Made by a program: the position numbers and the translations under genes | Shown here: piece after piece, positions 8,220-16,566 of the stretch | Position numbering within the stretch: the stretch's first letter is position 1 | How the letters are laid out: every line of letters begins with the position of its first letter | DNA from: Propionibacteriaceae bacterium | Lineage (GTDB): Bacteria; Actinomycetota; Actinomycetes; Propionibacteriales; Propionibacteriaceae | DNA: 64,000 nucleotides | NCBI GenBank assembly: GCA_031266665.1 | Contig: JAISAO010000096.1 | Location: forward strand, 17,868 to 81,867 | Direction: 5' to 3' | The notes under the pieces: model-generated | The model's database searches: none | Told to the model about the DNA's origin: nothing | The model's input: the letters and a program-made list of their open reading frames with translations, nothing else

Positions 8220-9455
8220 TCAGACCGGCTCGGCGGCCTCGACGGCCGGGCGGCGGGAGTCCTCGTCCCAGCCCACGATGTGGCTGCGAACCAGGGCGGC
8301 CAGGGCCTCGATCCACAGGGGGGCGTCGTTCAGGCAGGGCACGCGGTGGAAGTCGGCGCCGCCCTGGCGGGCGAACTCGTCCCGATTGAGCAGGTCGATC
8401 TCCTCCAGGGTCTCCAGGCAGTCGACGGCGAAGCCGGGGCAGAAGACGTCGAGGCGTTTGGTGTCCAACTGTCCCAGCTTGGCCACCGTGTCGATGGTGG
8501 CCGGGGTCAGCCATTCGCCTTTGCCGAACTTGGACTGGTAGGTCATCAGCAGGTGTTCGGGGCCGAGCCGCAGGCGCTGGCGCAAGGCGTCGGTGGTGGC
8601 CCGGCACTCGGCCTCGTAGGGGTCGCCGGCCGCCACCAGCTTGGCCGGGATGCCGTGATAAGACAAAATGAACTTGTCGCCGGCGGCGAAGGTGGGGTAG
8701 CCATGCTGGTCCCAGAAGCGTTCGATCTGGTGGGCGCAGGCCTCGATGTAGCCGGGATCGGTCGCCCAGGAGCGGATCCAGCGCAACTCGGGGTGGTCCT
8801 GGGCGTCGGCCAGATAAGCCGCCAGGGCGTCGAAGACGGTGGCCGTGGTGGTGGTCGAGAACTGGGGGTACATCGGCACTACCAACCAGCGCCGGACGCC
8901 GGCGGCGCGCAACTGGTCGAGCGCCTGGTCCAAGGCCGGCCGGCCGTAACGCATGGCGTAGGTCACGACCACAGCGCCCGCCCCCAGGCCAGCCCCGTCC
9001 GAAACCGCTCCGTCCCCCCGGGAGGCCTGGGCCAAGTCGGCCGAAGCGGTGGCCTGGGCCAAGTCGGCGGTCCCGACTCTCCCGCCGGCCTCGGCCCCCC
9101 CGCCGGCCGCCGACCGAGTGACATCCGCCCCGGGGTCGTCCGGCGGCGGGAGGAGGCGGCCCCCCAGGGCCTCGGTCAGGGCCTGGGCCTGGTGGCGGGC
9201 GTGGACCAGCAGGGGCGAGCCGTCGGGCCGCCAGACGCTGGCGTATTTGGCGGTCGACTGTTGGGCGTGGCCGCGCAGGACGCTCAACTCCAGGATCGGC
9301 CGCCACAGCACAGGGTTGAGGTCGACCACCCGCCGGTCGGACAGGAACTGTCGCAGGAAGCGGCGGACGGCGGGCAAGGTCGGCTCGTCCGGCGTCCCCA
9401 GGCTAACGAGAACGACGCCGACGGCCGGCGGAGCTGCGATCATCGCCAGAAGCAT
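8220..9455 (-). CDS. hemH: Ferrochelatase, proteobacterial-like type with an Ala/Gly-rich insert
   Basis: The 411-residue product inserts iron into a porphyrin. It shows ILSYHGIP with the catalytic His (H267) and FCPGFAVDCLETLEEI with the catalytic Glu (about E348). The segments SYHGIP, TYQSKFGKGEWL and CPGFAVDCLETLEEI follow the Proteobacteria/E. coli HemH pattern. Actinobacterial coproporphyrin ferrochelatases usually have a TAHSIP-like motif instead. A low-complexity insert of about 60 residues (about 103-161, with two DLAQA units) is absent from ordinary ferrochelatases. I chose ATG 9455; ATG 9443 is also possible, and longer frames run into GC-rich repeats. Confidence 0.88.
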   Translation of the reverse strand: MLLAMIAAPPAVGVVLVSLGTPDEPTLPAVRRFLRQFLSDRRVVDLNPVLWRPILELSVLRGHAQQSTAKYASVWRPDGSPLLVHARHQAQALTEALGGRLLPPPDDPGADVTRSAAGGGAEAGGRVGTADLAQATASADLAQASRGDGAVSDGAGLGAGAVVVTYAMRYGRPALDQALDQLRAAGVRRWLVVPMYPQFSTTTTATVFDALAAYLADAQDHPELRWIRSWATDPGYIEACAHQIERFWDQHGYPTFAAGDKFILSYHGIPAKLVAAGDPYEAECRATTDALRQRLRLGPEHLLMTYQSKFGKGEWLTPATIDTVAKLGQLDTKRLDVFCPGFAVDCLETLEEIDLLNRDEFARQGGADFHRVPCLNDAPLWIEALAALVRSHIVGWDEDSRRPAVEAAEPV

Positions 9456-9825
9456 AGCCCGCCCGTCCCAATGGACCAGGCTTTTGGAATCTGAGGCCGG
9501 CCTTTCCCAGCCTGTCTGCCAGCGGGTTTGGGCCAGCGGGTTTGGGCCAGTGCCCGGGGCTGGGACCGGACGTGCCCCGGCGGTCCGCCAGCGGGTTTTC
9601 GGCCGGCCGCCCGGCCGCGCCCCCGGCCCCACCTGACGGTCTCTCGCCGCGCCGCCCGACCGCGCCCCCGGCCGCCTGATCGCGCCCCCGGCCGCCTGGT
9701 CCCACCCGACGATCTCCGGCCGCGCCGCCTGATCGCGCCCTCGGTCCCCGACCACGCTCCCGGTCCTCGACCGCGCCCGGCGGCGCTGCTTTGACCACTG
9801 GTCACCTCGTGGTTAAGGTCGGCCC
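9456..9825. other. Gene-free stretch with degenerate GC-rich repeats
   Basis: No gene with family similarity is visible between hemH and fpg, which are divergent. The region contains repeated CGCCCCCGGCCGCCTG-like units (about 9610-9740) and a GCGGGTTTGGGCCAG repeat near 9520-9550. The promoters of both genes must lie here, but none stands out. Confidence 0.45.
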
Positions 9826-10692
9826 ATGCCCGAATTGCCCGAAGTCGAGACCGTCCGGCGCGGTCTGGAACGCCTGGTGGTGGGGCGGCGGATCACGGCC
9901 GTGGACGTCTTCGAGGCCAAGAGTTTTCCCGTCGGCCCCGGTCTCCTGCCCCCGGCCGGCGTGGTCGGTGCCCGGATTGTGGCCGCCCGGCGGCGGGCCA
10001 AGGTCTTGATCCTTGACCTCGACAACGAGTATTCGTTGGTGGGGCATCTCAAGATGACGGGACAACTGGTCGTGCGGGGGCCGGAGGACTGGGGGGCGGG
10101 CCATCCGACCGACTCCTTGCTGGGCGAGTTGCCGGACCGCTCCACCCGGATCGACTTCCGACTGGACGCCGACAGCCACCTATTCTTCAACGACCAGCGC
10201 AAATTCGGCTGGGTCAAAGCCATCCCCACCCCCATGGTGGAGCAGCTGCCCTTCATCGCCAGCCTAGGCCCGGAACCCTTGGACGCGGCCGGCTTCCCCG
10301 AGTTCCAACGCCGGGCGGCCCGCCACCGCCGCACCACCGTCAAAGCCGTCTTGTTAAACCAACAGGTTGTGTCCGGCATCGGCAACATTTACGCCGACGA
10401 GTCGTTGTGGGCCGTCCGGGTCAACCCGGCCCGGCCGCTGGCCGAGGTGTCGGACCGGAAACTGCGCCAACTGTTCCAGGCGGCGTCCGATGTCATGACC
10501 TTGTCCATCGAGTTGGGCGGCTCGACCGACCGCAACTACGTCGACGCCGAGGGCAACCGTGGCGCCTATCTGGGTTTCGCCAATGTCTTCCGCCGCCAGG
10601 GCCAGCCCTGCCACCGTTGTGGCACGGCGATCGTCAAGACCAAGGTGGCCGGCCGGGGCACCCACTACTGCCCCCGCTGCCAACGCCGCTGA
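9826..10692 (+). CDS. mutM: Formamidopyrimidine-DNA glycosylase
   Basis: The 288-residue protein excises 8-oxoguanine and formamidopyrimidines and nicks the abasic site. It begins MPELPEVETVRRGL, with the N-terminal Pro nucleophile and Glu after Met removal. It continues with the KFGWV and LLNQQVVSGIGNIYADE signatures of the helix-two-turn-helix domain and ends with a zinc finger, CHRCG...CPRCQ. Length and all key motifs are normal for Fpg/MutM. It is followed by a convergent patatin gene. Confidence 0.95.
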   Translation: MPELPEVETVRRGLERLVVGRRITAVDVFEAKSFPVGPGLLPPAGVVGARIVAARRRAKVLILDLDNEYSLVGHLKMTGQLVVRGPEDWGAGHPTDSLLGELPDRSTRIDFRLDADSHLFFNDQRKFGWVKAIPTPMVEQLPFIASLGPEPLDAAGFPEFQRRAARHRRTTVKAVLLNQQVVSGIGNIYADESLWAVRVNPARPLAEVSDRKLRQLFQAASDVMTLSIELGGSTDRNYVDAEGNRGAYLGFANVFRRQGQPCHRCGTAIVKTKVAGRGTHYCPRCQRR

Positions 10693-10798
10693 GCCGCCGC
10701 CCGCCCCAGCTCTACCGGCCCCTGTGGGCTGTCGCGTCTATGACCCGCCGAACCGCCGAGCCGCCGCCCGACTCAACTCCGCGCCCGGCCAACCCCGG

Positions 10799-11680
10799 TC
10801 AGCGGCCCAGGAAGTCGCGCCAGCGGGGCAGCTCGCGTTGGGCCTGGTCCCAGCCGGCGTCGTAGGCGGCCCGCAGCCGAGGCACCGAGCGGGTGCGGTT
10901 GGTGGCCAAGGCGACGTCGGGCGCGAACACCAGGGCCTGGCCGTCGCGCTCCAGATCGAACAACTCCTGGCGGACTTGGTTGTAATGCCGCCAACGGTTG
11001 ATCACGCCGTCGGCCACCGCCGGGTGGCGGCGGAACCAGGCCCGGTAGACGGCGGGCAGCCGGGCCGGTGGTTTGATGTAGGCGCGCTCCCGGGTCAAGA
11101 CGACGAAGAAACGCCGGAAGCCCTCGCCGCGGGCCACGTCCAAGGCGATACCGCCGTTGACCCCGATGGCGCCGTCGAAGTACGTCTGGCCGTCGATTAG
11201 GGTCGGCGGCATCAGCATGGGCATGGTGGAGGAGGCCCGCACCCGCCGCATCAGGTCGGGCAGCGTCCTCAGGTCGGCCTCGCTCCAGTAGACGGTCCGC
11301 CCGCTCTCGGCCTCGAAGGCGCCGATGCGGCGGCGGGCCGGGTGGGCGGCGAAGGCGGCGAAATCGAAGGGCAGGACGCCCCCCGGCAGTCCGGCCTGCT
11401 CGTAGATGTAGTGGGAGTTGAACAATCCCTTCCCCCGCAGGAAACTGATATAGCCGCCGATTTGAGGGTCGTCGGCGAATTCCACGAATGATTTCCGACT
11501 GCGCTCGGCGTCGCCCGACAGGTAGTTGACCAGGTGGCTGGCCCCGGCCGAGATGCCGGCCGCCCAGCCGAAGTCGAGGCCGGCCTTGAGCAAGGCGACG
11601 ACGACGGCCGCGGTCTGGCTGGCCCGCATCCCGCCGCCCTCGAAGATCAGCGCCACATCATCGATCACAGGGGTTGTCAC
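10799..11680 (-). CDS. Patatin-like phospholipase (YjjU-like)
   Basis: The 293-residue product has the patatin oxyanion loop EGGGMRAS (14-21), the nucleophile elbow GISAGAS (S44), and the DG dyad residue in YFDGAIG (D169). These give the Ser-Asp catalytic dyad of bacterial patatin-like hydrolases. The layout and length resemble E. coli YjjU. No signal peptide is seen, so it is predicted to be cytoplasmic. The lipid substrate is unknown. ATG 11680 opens the conserved region at a normal distance. Confidence 0.85.
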   Translation of the reverse strand: MTTPVIDDVALIFEGGGMRASQTAAVVVALLKAGLDFGWAAGISAGASHLVNYLSGDAERSRKSFVEFADDPQIGGYISFLRGKGLFNSHYIYEQAGLPGGVLPFDFAAFAAHPARRRIGAFEAESGRTVYWSEADLRTLPDLMRRVRASSTMPMLMPPTLIDGQTYFDGAIGVNGGIALDVARGEGFRRFFVVLTRERAYIKPPARLPAVYRAWFRRHPAVADGVINRWRHYNQVRQELFDLERDGQALVFAPDVALATNRTRSVPRLRAAYDAGWDQAQRELPRWRDFLGR

Positions 11681-11689
11681 GGCCCCAGA

Positions 11690-11855
11690 CTAGTGGTCTG
11701 TCGTACCTAAAACGTCGGACTCGCGGCGCCGGGCGACGCCGCTGGCGGCGTTGTCGTCACTCGGCGGGCGTCCAGCCCGCCTCCTTCCTTCGCCAAGACA
11801 TCGACATCGCCCGACACCGCTCATCACCCAACTTTTAGATGCGATAGACCACTAG
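11690..11855. mobile_element. MITE-like element, 166 bp, with imperfect terminal inverted repeats
   Basis: The ends start CTAGTGGTCT and finish AGACCACTAG, and the inverted similarity continues inward with about four mismatches over the outer 23 bp (for example CTAAAA opposite TTTTAG). The outermost CTAG may be the target duplication or part of the ends. The interior carries a GGCGGGC/GCCCGCC hairpin (11763-11781) and no coding capacity. This is the structure of a non-autonomous transposable element; the source transposase is not in the window. Confidence 0.6.
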
Positions 11856-11897
11856 CCAAAAGCCCGCCCCAGGGACGGTTGCCCGGTGGTTGGCTTA

Positions 11898-11925
11898 TTG
11901 AGGGGAAAGTCTGATATTCTACAAT
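11898..11925 (+). promoter_or_regulatory. Candidate sigma-70-type promoter of the eight-gene operon
   Basis: TTGAGG (11898-11903) and TACAAT (11920-11925) are spaced by 16 bp and lie about 70-100 bp upstream of the first start codons of the operon. The match is good for a GC-rich genome. No experimental support is available. Confidence 0.4.
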
Positions 11926-11995
11926 GTTCACGGGTGGCCCTGCTCACTCTCCAATATCGGCCTTAGGGCCGCCGGCAGGTTTTGGGGGACACGAC

Positions 11996-12037
11996 ATGAG
12001 TGTTGCTGTCGCAGACGAATGGTTCCGGCATGGCTGA
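11996..12037 (+). CDS. Possible 13-residue leader ORF overlapping the first operon gene
   Basis: ATG 11996 has the best ribosome binding site of the region (GGGGG at 11984-11988) and opens a 13-codon frame, MSVAVADEWFRHG, ending at TGA 12035-12037. Its stop overlaps the ATG at 12030 of the next frame, as ATGGCTGA. It could be a translationally coupled leader. Alternatively the main gene starts at GTG 12000 and this frame is chance. Confidence 0.3.
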   Translation: MSVAVADEWFRHG

Positions 12038-12926
12038 AATTGTTCCTTCCCCGGCCTTGGCCCCGGCGCCCTACCGCTCCCTGGACCATGACCGCCTGCA
12101 CCAGATCGCCCAAGACCTGGCCGTCGGGTTGGCCCAGGGCACGGCCCAGGAGTTGGCCACCCGGAGCGCCCCGCCCGAAGTCCTCGAACTCTCGTGGCGC
12201 CCCGTGACGCCGGCCACCAGGCCGTTCAAGGCTCCAGTCGTGACGCCGGGCGAGGCGCCGGACGACGAGTCTGGCTATGTGGTGGTCGAGGGGGAGACGA
12301 TCATCGTGACCGTGCGCCTGAGCCCGAACTGCGACTCGGCCACGATCCAGGTCCCGGGGTCGGACGAGCTCCGCCCCTACCGCGAGGACGAGCTGATCCA
12401 CTTCACGGCGACGACCACGGGGTCCATCGAGGTGACCGCCCACAACGTCTTAAATCCCACCGTCTCACGCTTGTCGATTCCTGTCCGGGTGATCCATCTC
12501 CCCGAGGTCTCCCCCTACACCTTCGCCGGGATCAACGTCCAGGCCCTGACAGGGGCGGACATCGTGGAACTGGCCCAAAGCCTGGACCTGGTCACCCAAG
12601 AGGTCCAGAAATTGTACGTCTCGGGGATGGCGAGAGAGGTCCTGAGCGTGACGGAGGCGACCCAGATGGTCGGCCGACGCCTGGCTGAGGACACGGCCGA
12701 GCTATATCGTGGTCTGGGCGGTCTGACGGTCGAGGCCACGGCGCTGAGCCGACCTGAGGGCTCGGCCGCCTGGTCTCGGCCTGCCCTGACGGGCGCCTTG
12801 TCCCGGCCCGACTGGAGCGGCTTCTCCGCCCCGTCCCGGTTCTGGCCCATCGCGGAAGACATCATCCTCCCCGTCCCTAGACCTTGGCCCATTCACGACG
12901 ACACCATCCCAGGGGGCGAAGCATGA
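12000..12926 (+). CDS. Unknown protein, first gene of the kinase/ClpB/radical-SAM operon
   Basis: The 308-residue product (298 if it starts at ATG 12030) is not a family I recognise. Residues about 95-175 look like a beta-rich, Ig-like domain. About 180-245 is helical. The tail from about 250 is rich in SRP and W residues, with units such as WSRP, LSRP and FWPI. There is no signal peptide or membrane segment. GTG 12000 gives the annotated length, but ATG 12030 overlaps the stop of a 13-codon leader and may be used by coupling. It is separated by 82 bp from the DUF4407 gene and probably belongs to its complex. Function is unknown. Confidence 0.6.
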   Translation: MLLSQTNGSGMAEIVPSPALAPAPYRSLDHDRLHQIAQDLAVGLAQGTAQELATRSAPPEVLELSWRPVTPATRPFKAPVVTPGEAPDDESGYVVVEGETIIVTVRLSPNCDSATIQVPGSDELRPYREDELIHFTATTTGSIEVTAHNVLNPTVSRLSIPVRVIHLPEVSPYTFAGINVQALTGADIVELAQSLDLVTQEVQKLYVSGMAREVLSVTEATQMVGRRLAEDTAELYRGLGGLTVEATALSRPEGSAAWSRPALTGALSRPDWSGFSAPSRFWPIAEDIILPVPRPWPIHDDTIPGGEA

Positions 12927-13008
12927 TGTTCACGACCACGAAGGACCGGCCCATAGGCCGGCCCCGACTTGGGCCCGTCCCGGGCGATGCCGCCTTGAGG
13001 AGTGGGAC

Positions 13009-15042
13009 ATGACCACGCCGCCCGGGGGCGCCGGGCGCGGCCCGTCGGCCCGGGAGCGGCTGGCGGCGCTGGGCCGGCGCGTGGCCCGCTGGGCCGATGC
13101 GCCTGGGGCCGTCAAGCCGGAGGACATCGGCCCAGCGGCCGTTGGTCCGGGGGCTGGTGCTTCGGGGGCTGGTGCTTCGGGGGCTGGTGGTCCGGGGGCT
13201 GGTGGTCCGGGAGTCGGTGGTCCGGAGGCCGGCGATCGGCTCCCGATCACGGTCGCGACGGACGCGGACCCGGCCACGCGGCCCGGACAGGTCATGGCCC
13301 GGATCGGCGGTATGCGCCCTGATTTCTTGGATAAATTCCCGGCCGAGCGGCGCGACTTCCAGCAGATGGCCATGATCTTGTTCTGCACCGCCATCGAGGC
13401 TTTCTTGTCCGGCGCCTTCGCCATCCACATGGCCTTCACCAGCCCCATCTTGGACGAGACCGGCCAGGTTGTCGGCTTCTCCACCCCGGCCATGGGGATC
13501 CTGGTCGTCGCGGGAGCGGTCTGGGCCTTCATCATCTTCAATATCGACCGTTACATGGTCTTGGGCATGGAGGGCCTGCACGGCCGGCACACCATCTTGC
13601 CCACGCTGCTGCGGGTCGCCCTGGCCTGCATCATCGGCCTGGTCATGTCGACGCCGTTGACCCTGCAACTGTTCAACAGCGAGATCAGCGACGAGATCGA
13701 GAACATGAAGCTGGAGGCGAGCGCCCGCGGGGCGGACGAGATCGCCGTTTTGACCCAACTGATGGAGCAGGCCAGAGCCGAGTTGGACACCAACGAGGCT
13801 CAGATCGCAGCCCTGAGCGAAAACCCGGACCCGCTCCAAGACGAGCGCTACAGGGCCGCCCAGTCCAACCTGGCGACGGCTCAGACCAGCTGTGTCGAGG
13901 CCACGACCAAGGCCGAGTTGGAGTTCTACGGCGAACTGCTCCCGCCCGAGGGCAGCGGTCGTTACGGCGACGGCAAGATGTACCAGGACCGGTTGGAGGA
14001 CGCTCGGGTGGCCTGCGCCCAGCGCGACTCCGCCCAGGCCGCCCTCGTCGTCTTGGAGCGGTCGTTGCGCAGTGAGTACGAGGCCGGCCTGGCTGCCCGG
14101 ACGGCCAGCCGGGAGGCTTACGAGACGGCCCGCCCCGGCCTGGTCGAGGCCCGGGACAACGCCCAGGCTCGGCTGACCGCCGCCCAACGCCAGGCCGCGA
14201 CCGCCGCCAACACCCAGTCCTACGGTCTGCTGACCCGCCTCCAGGCGCTGCAGCGGATCACCCGTGACCAGTCGACGACGGACTCGGCGGTGGTCGCGCC
14301 CACCGCCTCTCTGGACCCGGAGGCCTCGCTGGACCCGGAGGCCACGGCCTCCGAGAGCGCGGCCGATACCGCTGTCGGCACCACGGCCGTCGTCACCGCG
14401 ACCGAGAACAACCGGCTCAGCCGCTGGGTTCACTACGCCATCATCGCCTTGCTGGCCGCCATCGAACTCCTACCGGTGCTTTTCAAGTTCATCAAGCAGT
14501 GGCCCTCCGCCCCGACCGCCTACGAGTGCGCCTGGAAATACAAGGACAATGGAGCCGTCGACCAGGAGCGGGCGGACGCGCAAAGAGGGCAGGAGGTCGC
14601 GCAAAGCCGTTTGGCCGTGCTTCGAAAAGACCTCCAAGCACCGGTCGTGGCCGCCGAACAGATGCAGTTCCAACAGGCCGAGGCCATGAAGTTCATCAAC
14701 CGGGAGATCGTCACCGTCCAGGTCCCGCTGATGCAGCGGCAGTTGTGGCGCTGGGCCGAAGGGCAACAGGCCGGGGATTTGTACCAGCCGGCCGAGTACC
14801 GACTGCCGCCCGACCCGCCCGCCTCCCCGGGGGCGTCGTCCCCGACGGGGGCGTCATCCCCAGCGGAAGCGCAGCCGACGCCGCAGCGGACGCAGGCCGC
14901 CAGACTGCAGCGGCCCACGGCCCCGCCAGCTCAGGCCGGCCCGCCCCCCCAGGCCCCGCCGGCGGCCGGAGAGGCCTGGACCCCACTGGCGGACGACGCC
15001 GAACTGAGCGACGAGGGCCAGGCTTGGATGGATGAGACCTAG
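13009..15042 (+). CDS. DUF4407-like membrane protein with long coiled-coil loop
   Basis: The 677-residue product resembles DUF4407 proteins. After a Gly/Ala-rich N-terminus come membrane segments at about 119-142, 161-178 and 198-220. A long, charged, helical region follows (about 225-470), then a fourth segment (HYAIIALLAAIELLPVLFKF, about 475-494), then a cytoplasmic helical region and a Pro/Ala-rich tail. The NIDRYMVLG segment after TM2 is typical of the family. ATG 13009 follows GAGGAG. It is the only membrane protein of the operon and so the likely anchor. Positions 13140-13222 contain 15-bp tandem repeats encoding GAGAS/GAGGP units. The molecular role of the family is unknown. Confidence 0.75.
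   Translation: MTTPPGGAGRGPSARERLAALGRRVARWADAPGAVKPEDIGPAAVGPGAGASGAGASGAGGPGAGGPGVGGPEAGDRLPITVATDADPATRPGQVMARIGGMRPDFLDKFPAERRDFQQMAMILFCTAIEAFLSGAFAIHMAFTSPILDETGQVVGFSTPAMGILVVAGAVWAFIIFNIDRYMVLGMEGLHGRHTILPTLLRVALACIIGLVMSTPLTLQLFNSEISDEIENMKLEASARGADEIAVLTQLMEQARAELDTNEAQIAALSENPDPLQDERYRAAQSNLATAQTSCVEATTKAELEFYGELLPPEGSGRYGDGKMYQDRLEDARVACAQRDSAQAALVVLERSLRSEYEAGLAARTASREAYETARPGLVEARDNAQARLTAAQRQAATAANTQSYGLLTRLQALQRITRDQSTTDSAVVAPTASLDPEASLDPEATASESAADTAVGTTAVVTATENNRLSRWVHYAIIALLAAIELLPVLFKFIKQWPSAPTAYECAWKYKDNGAVDQERADAQRGQEVAQSRLAVLRKDLQAPVVAAEQMQFQQAEAMKFINREIVTVQVPLMQRQLWRWAEGQQAGDLYQPAEYRLPPDPPASPGASSPTGASSPAEAQPTPQRTQAARLQRPTAPPAQAGPPPQAPPAAGEAWTPLADDAELSDEGQAWMDET
13140..13222 (+). 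repeat. 15-bp tandem repeats inside the DUF4407 gene
   Basis: About five units of the GGGGCTGGTGCTTCG type encode a flexible Gly-Ala-Gly linker in the N-terminal cytoplasmic part of the membrane protein. Unit number could vary by slippage without shifting the frame. Confidence 0.6.
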
Positions 15043-15065
15043 CACGATGACAAGGAGGGGGTGCT

Positions 15066-16541
15066 ATGAGTAGCGGCCGGGTGAGACTGAGAACCGCGCA
15101 AGAGGAGTTGGACCACGAGCGCAGCCGTCTGACGCTCCAGCAACGCCGGCGGCAGCGCTTGATAGAGCGAGCCCGCAAGCTTCGGGTGGCGACCCGGGAG
15201 CAGGCCGAGAAGCGGCCCGAAACCATGGGCGCGACCCGCCAGGCGGCCAACCGGCTGCGGGCCGAGAACGACCAGTGGGAGGCCGAACTGGCCGCCGAAC
15301 AGGCTGCCCTCAACACGGTCCGCCAAGCAGTCATCCGCCAGCAGGCCAGCCACGACCTCTGGGCGCGCTGGAACGCCGAGGTCGGGGCCGGTCAGACCCC
15401 CCTGGTCGAGTTGCCCACTGACGACGCCCTGTCCGCCAGGGAGGAGGCCCAACGGCAGGTGGACGCCCTGGCGGCGGATAGCAAACGCCTGGAGCAAGCC
15501 GTGCGCGATGTTTTCCAGGAGCGGGCCGCCGCCGACACCGAGTCCGTCTGGGAGGCCATCCGGATGACGCCCGCCGGCGAGGCGGAGAGCGAACTGGAGG
15601 ACGTGTCCGAGCAGTGGCGGGCGCCCCTGCGGCGCGAGTTGGCGCTGGCCGTCGACGCCACCCCCCTGCCCTTCGGCCTGCCGGCGGAGGTGGAGTCCGC
15701 CGTCGCCGCCGTCGAGCGGGCCGCCACCGCCGGCCAGGCCCGGCGCGCGCTCCAGCAGGCCCTCGACCGACTGGAGGAGGCCCGGGCTCGAGCCACAACC
15801 ATCCACAACTTCAGTTCGACCCTGGACAGCTTGACCAGCCAGGCCGAGGCGATCGAGGATTTCGCCTTGCTCAAACAACTAGACCAGGCGCGGGAGCAGT
15901 TGGAGCTCAGCCGCGACAGCCGCACCACCGCCGAGCTCAACGCCTGGACCAGGGACCAGGCCCGGGAATTGCGCCAAGACCTCGACCAGGCCAAGGCCGC
16001 CCACGCCCAGCGGGCGACCCGGGTCGCGGCCCACCAGGTCGTGGCCGCCGCCCAGCAGGCCCAGGAGTTGTTCGGCGACGTCTTGCGCGAACTCGGCTGG
16101 GTCGAAGTGCCGATGGAGACCTGGCGGCCCCAAGACGGCCGGCTGGTCGAAGAGCGGGCGGCCCAACTCTTCCGCCAGCCGGGGCAGTCCGCCTACGCCA
16201 AGCGCGTCCAAGTGGACGAGGACGGCGAACTCGTCTTGCGCACGATACGGCTGGGCGCGGCGGCCACCACCGCCCAGGCCCGCCAGAGTGACCAAGCGGA
16301 GTGCCTGCGCCAGTCGGAGTTCGACCGGGACACGTCCTTGCCCATGCTGGAACAGTTACTGCGCGACGGGCTCGGCCGGCCGGCCGTAGACGGGCCGCTG
16401 CTCGACGTCTCCCACCAACCACCGGCCCTGCTGAGCAACATCGTCTTGAGCGAGGCCGCCCAGGCGGAACTCGACGTCCAAGCCGAGCGGGAGCGCCAAG
16501 GCGAGGTCGTCGTCGAGCAGGCCCGCACCTTCGACCACTAA
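15066..16541 (+). CDS. Predicted coiled-coil protein of the operon
   Basis: The 491-residue product is almost entirely helical, with heptad-like Arg/Glu/Ala/Gln patterns through residues 1-130 and 160-340 and a more mixed C-terminal third. It has no signal peptide, membrane segment or recognised enzyme motif. A very strong ribosome binding site (AAGGAGGGGG) precedes ATG 15066. It lies 23 bp after the DUF4407 gene and 25 bp before the ATPase gene, so a scaffold or adaptor between the membrane anchor and the ATPase is a reasonable inference. I do not recognise a family. Confidence 0.65.
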   Translation: MSSGRVRLRTAQEELDHERSRLTLQQRRRQRLIERARKLRVATREQAEKRPETMGATRQAANRLRAENDQWEAELAAEQAALNTVRQAVIRQQASHDLWARWNAEVGAGQTPLVELPTDDALSAREEAQRQVDALAADSKRLEQAVRDVFQERAAADTESVWEAIRMTPAGEAESELEDVSEQWRAPLRRELALAVDATPLPFGLPAEVESAVAAVERAATAGQARRALQQALDRLEEARARATTIHNFSSTLDSLTSQAEAIEDFALLKQLDQAREQLELSRDSRTTAELNAWTRDQARELRQDLDQAKAAHAQRATRVAAHQVVAAAQQAQELFGDVLRELGWVEVPMETWRPQDGRLVEERAAQLFRQPGQSAYAKRVQVDEDGELVLRTIRLGAAATTAQARQSDQAECLRQSEFDRDTSLPMLEQLLRDGLGRPAVDGPLLDVSHQPPALLSNIVLSEAAQAELDVQAERERQGEVVVEQARTFDH

Positions 16542-16566
16542 CCAACCCTAGCCAAGGAGTATTGTC

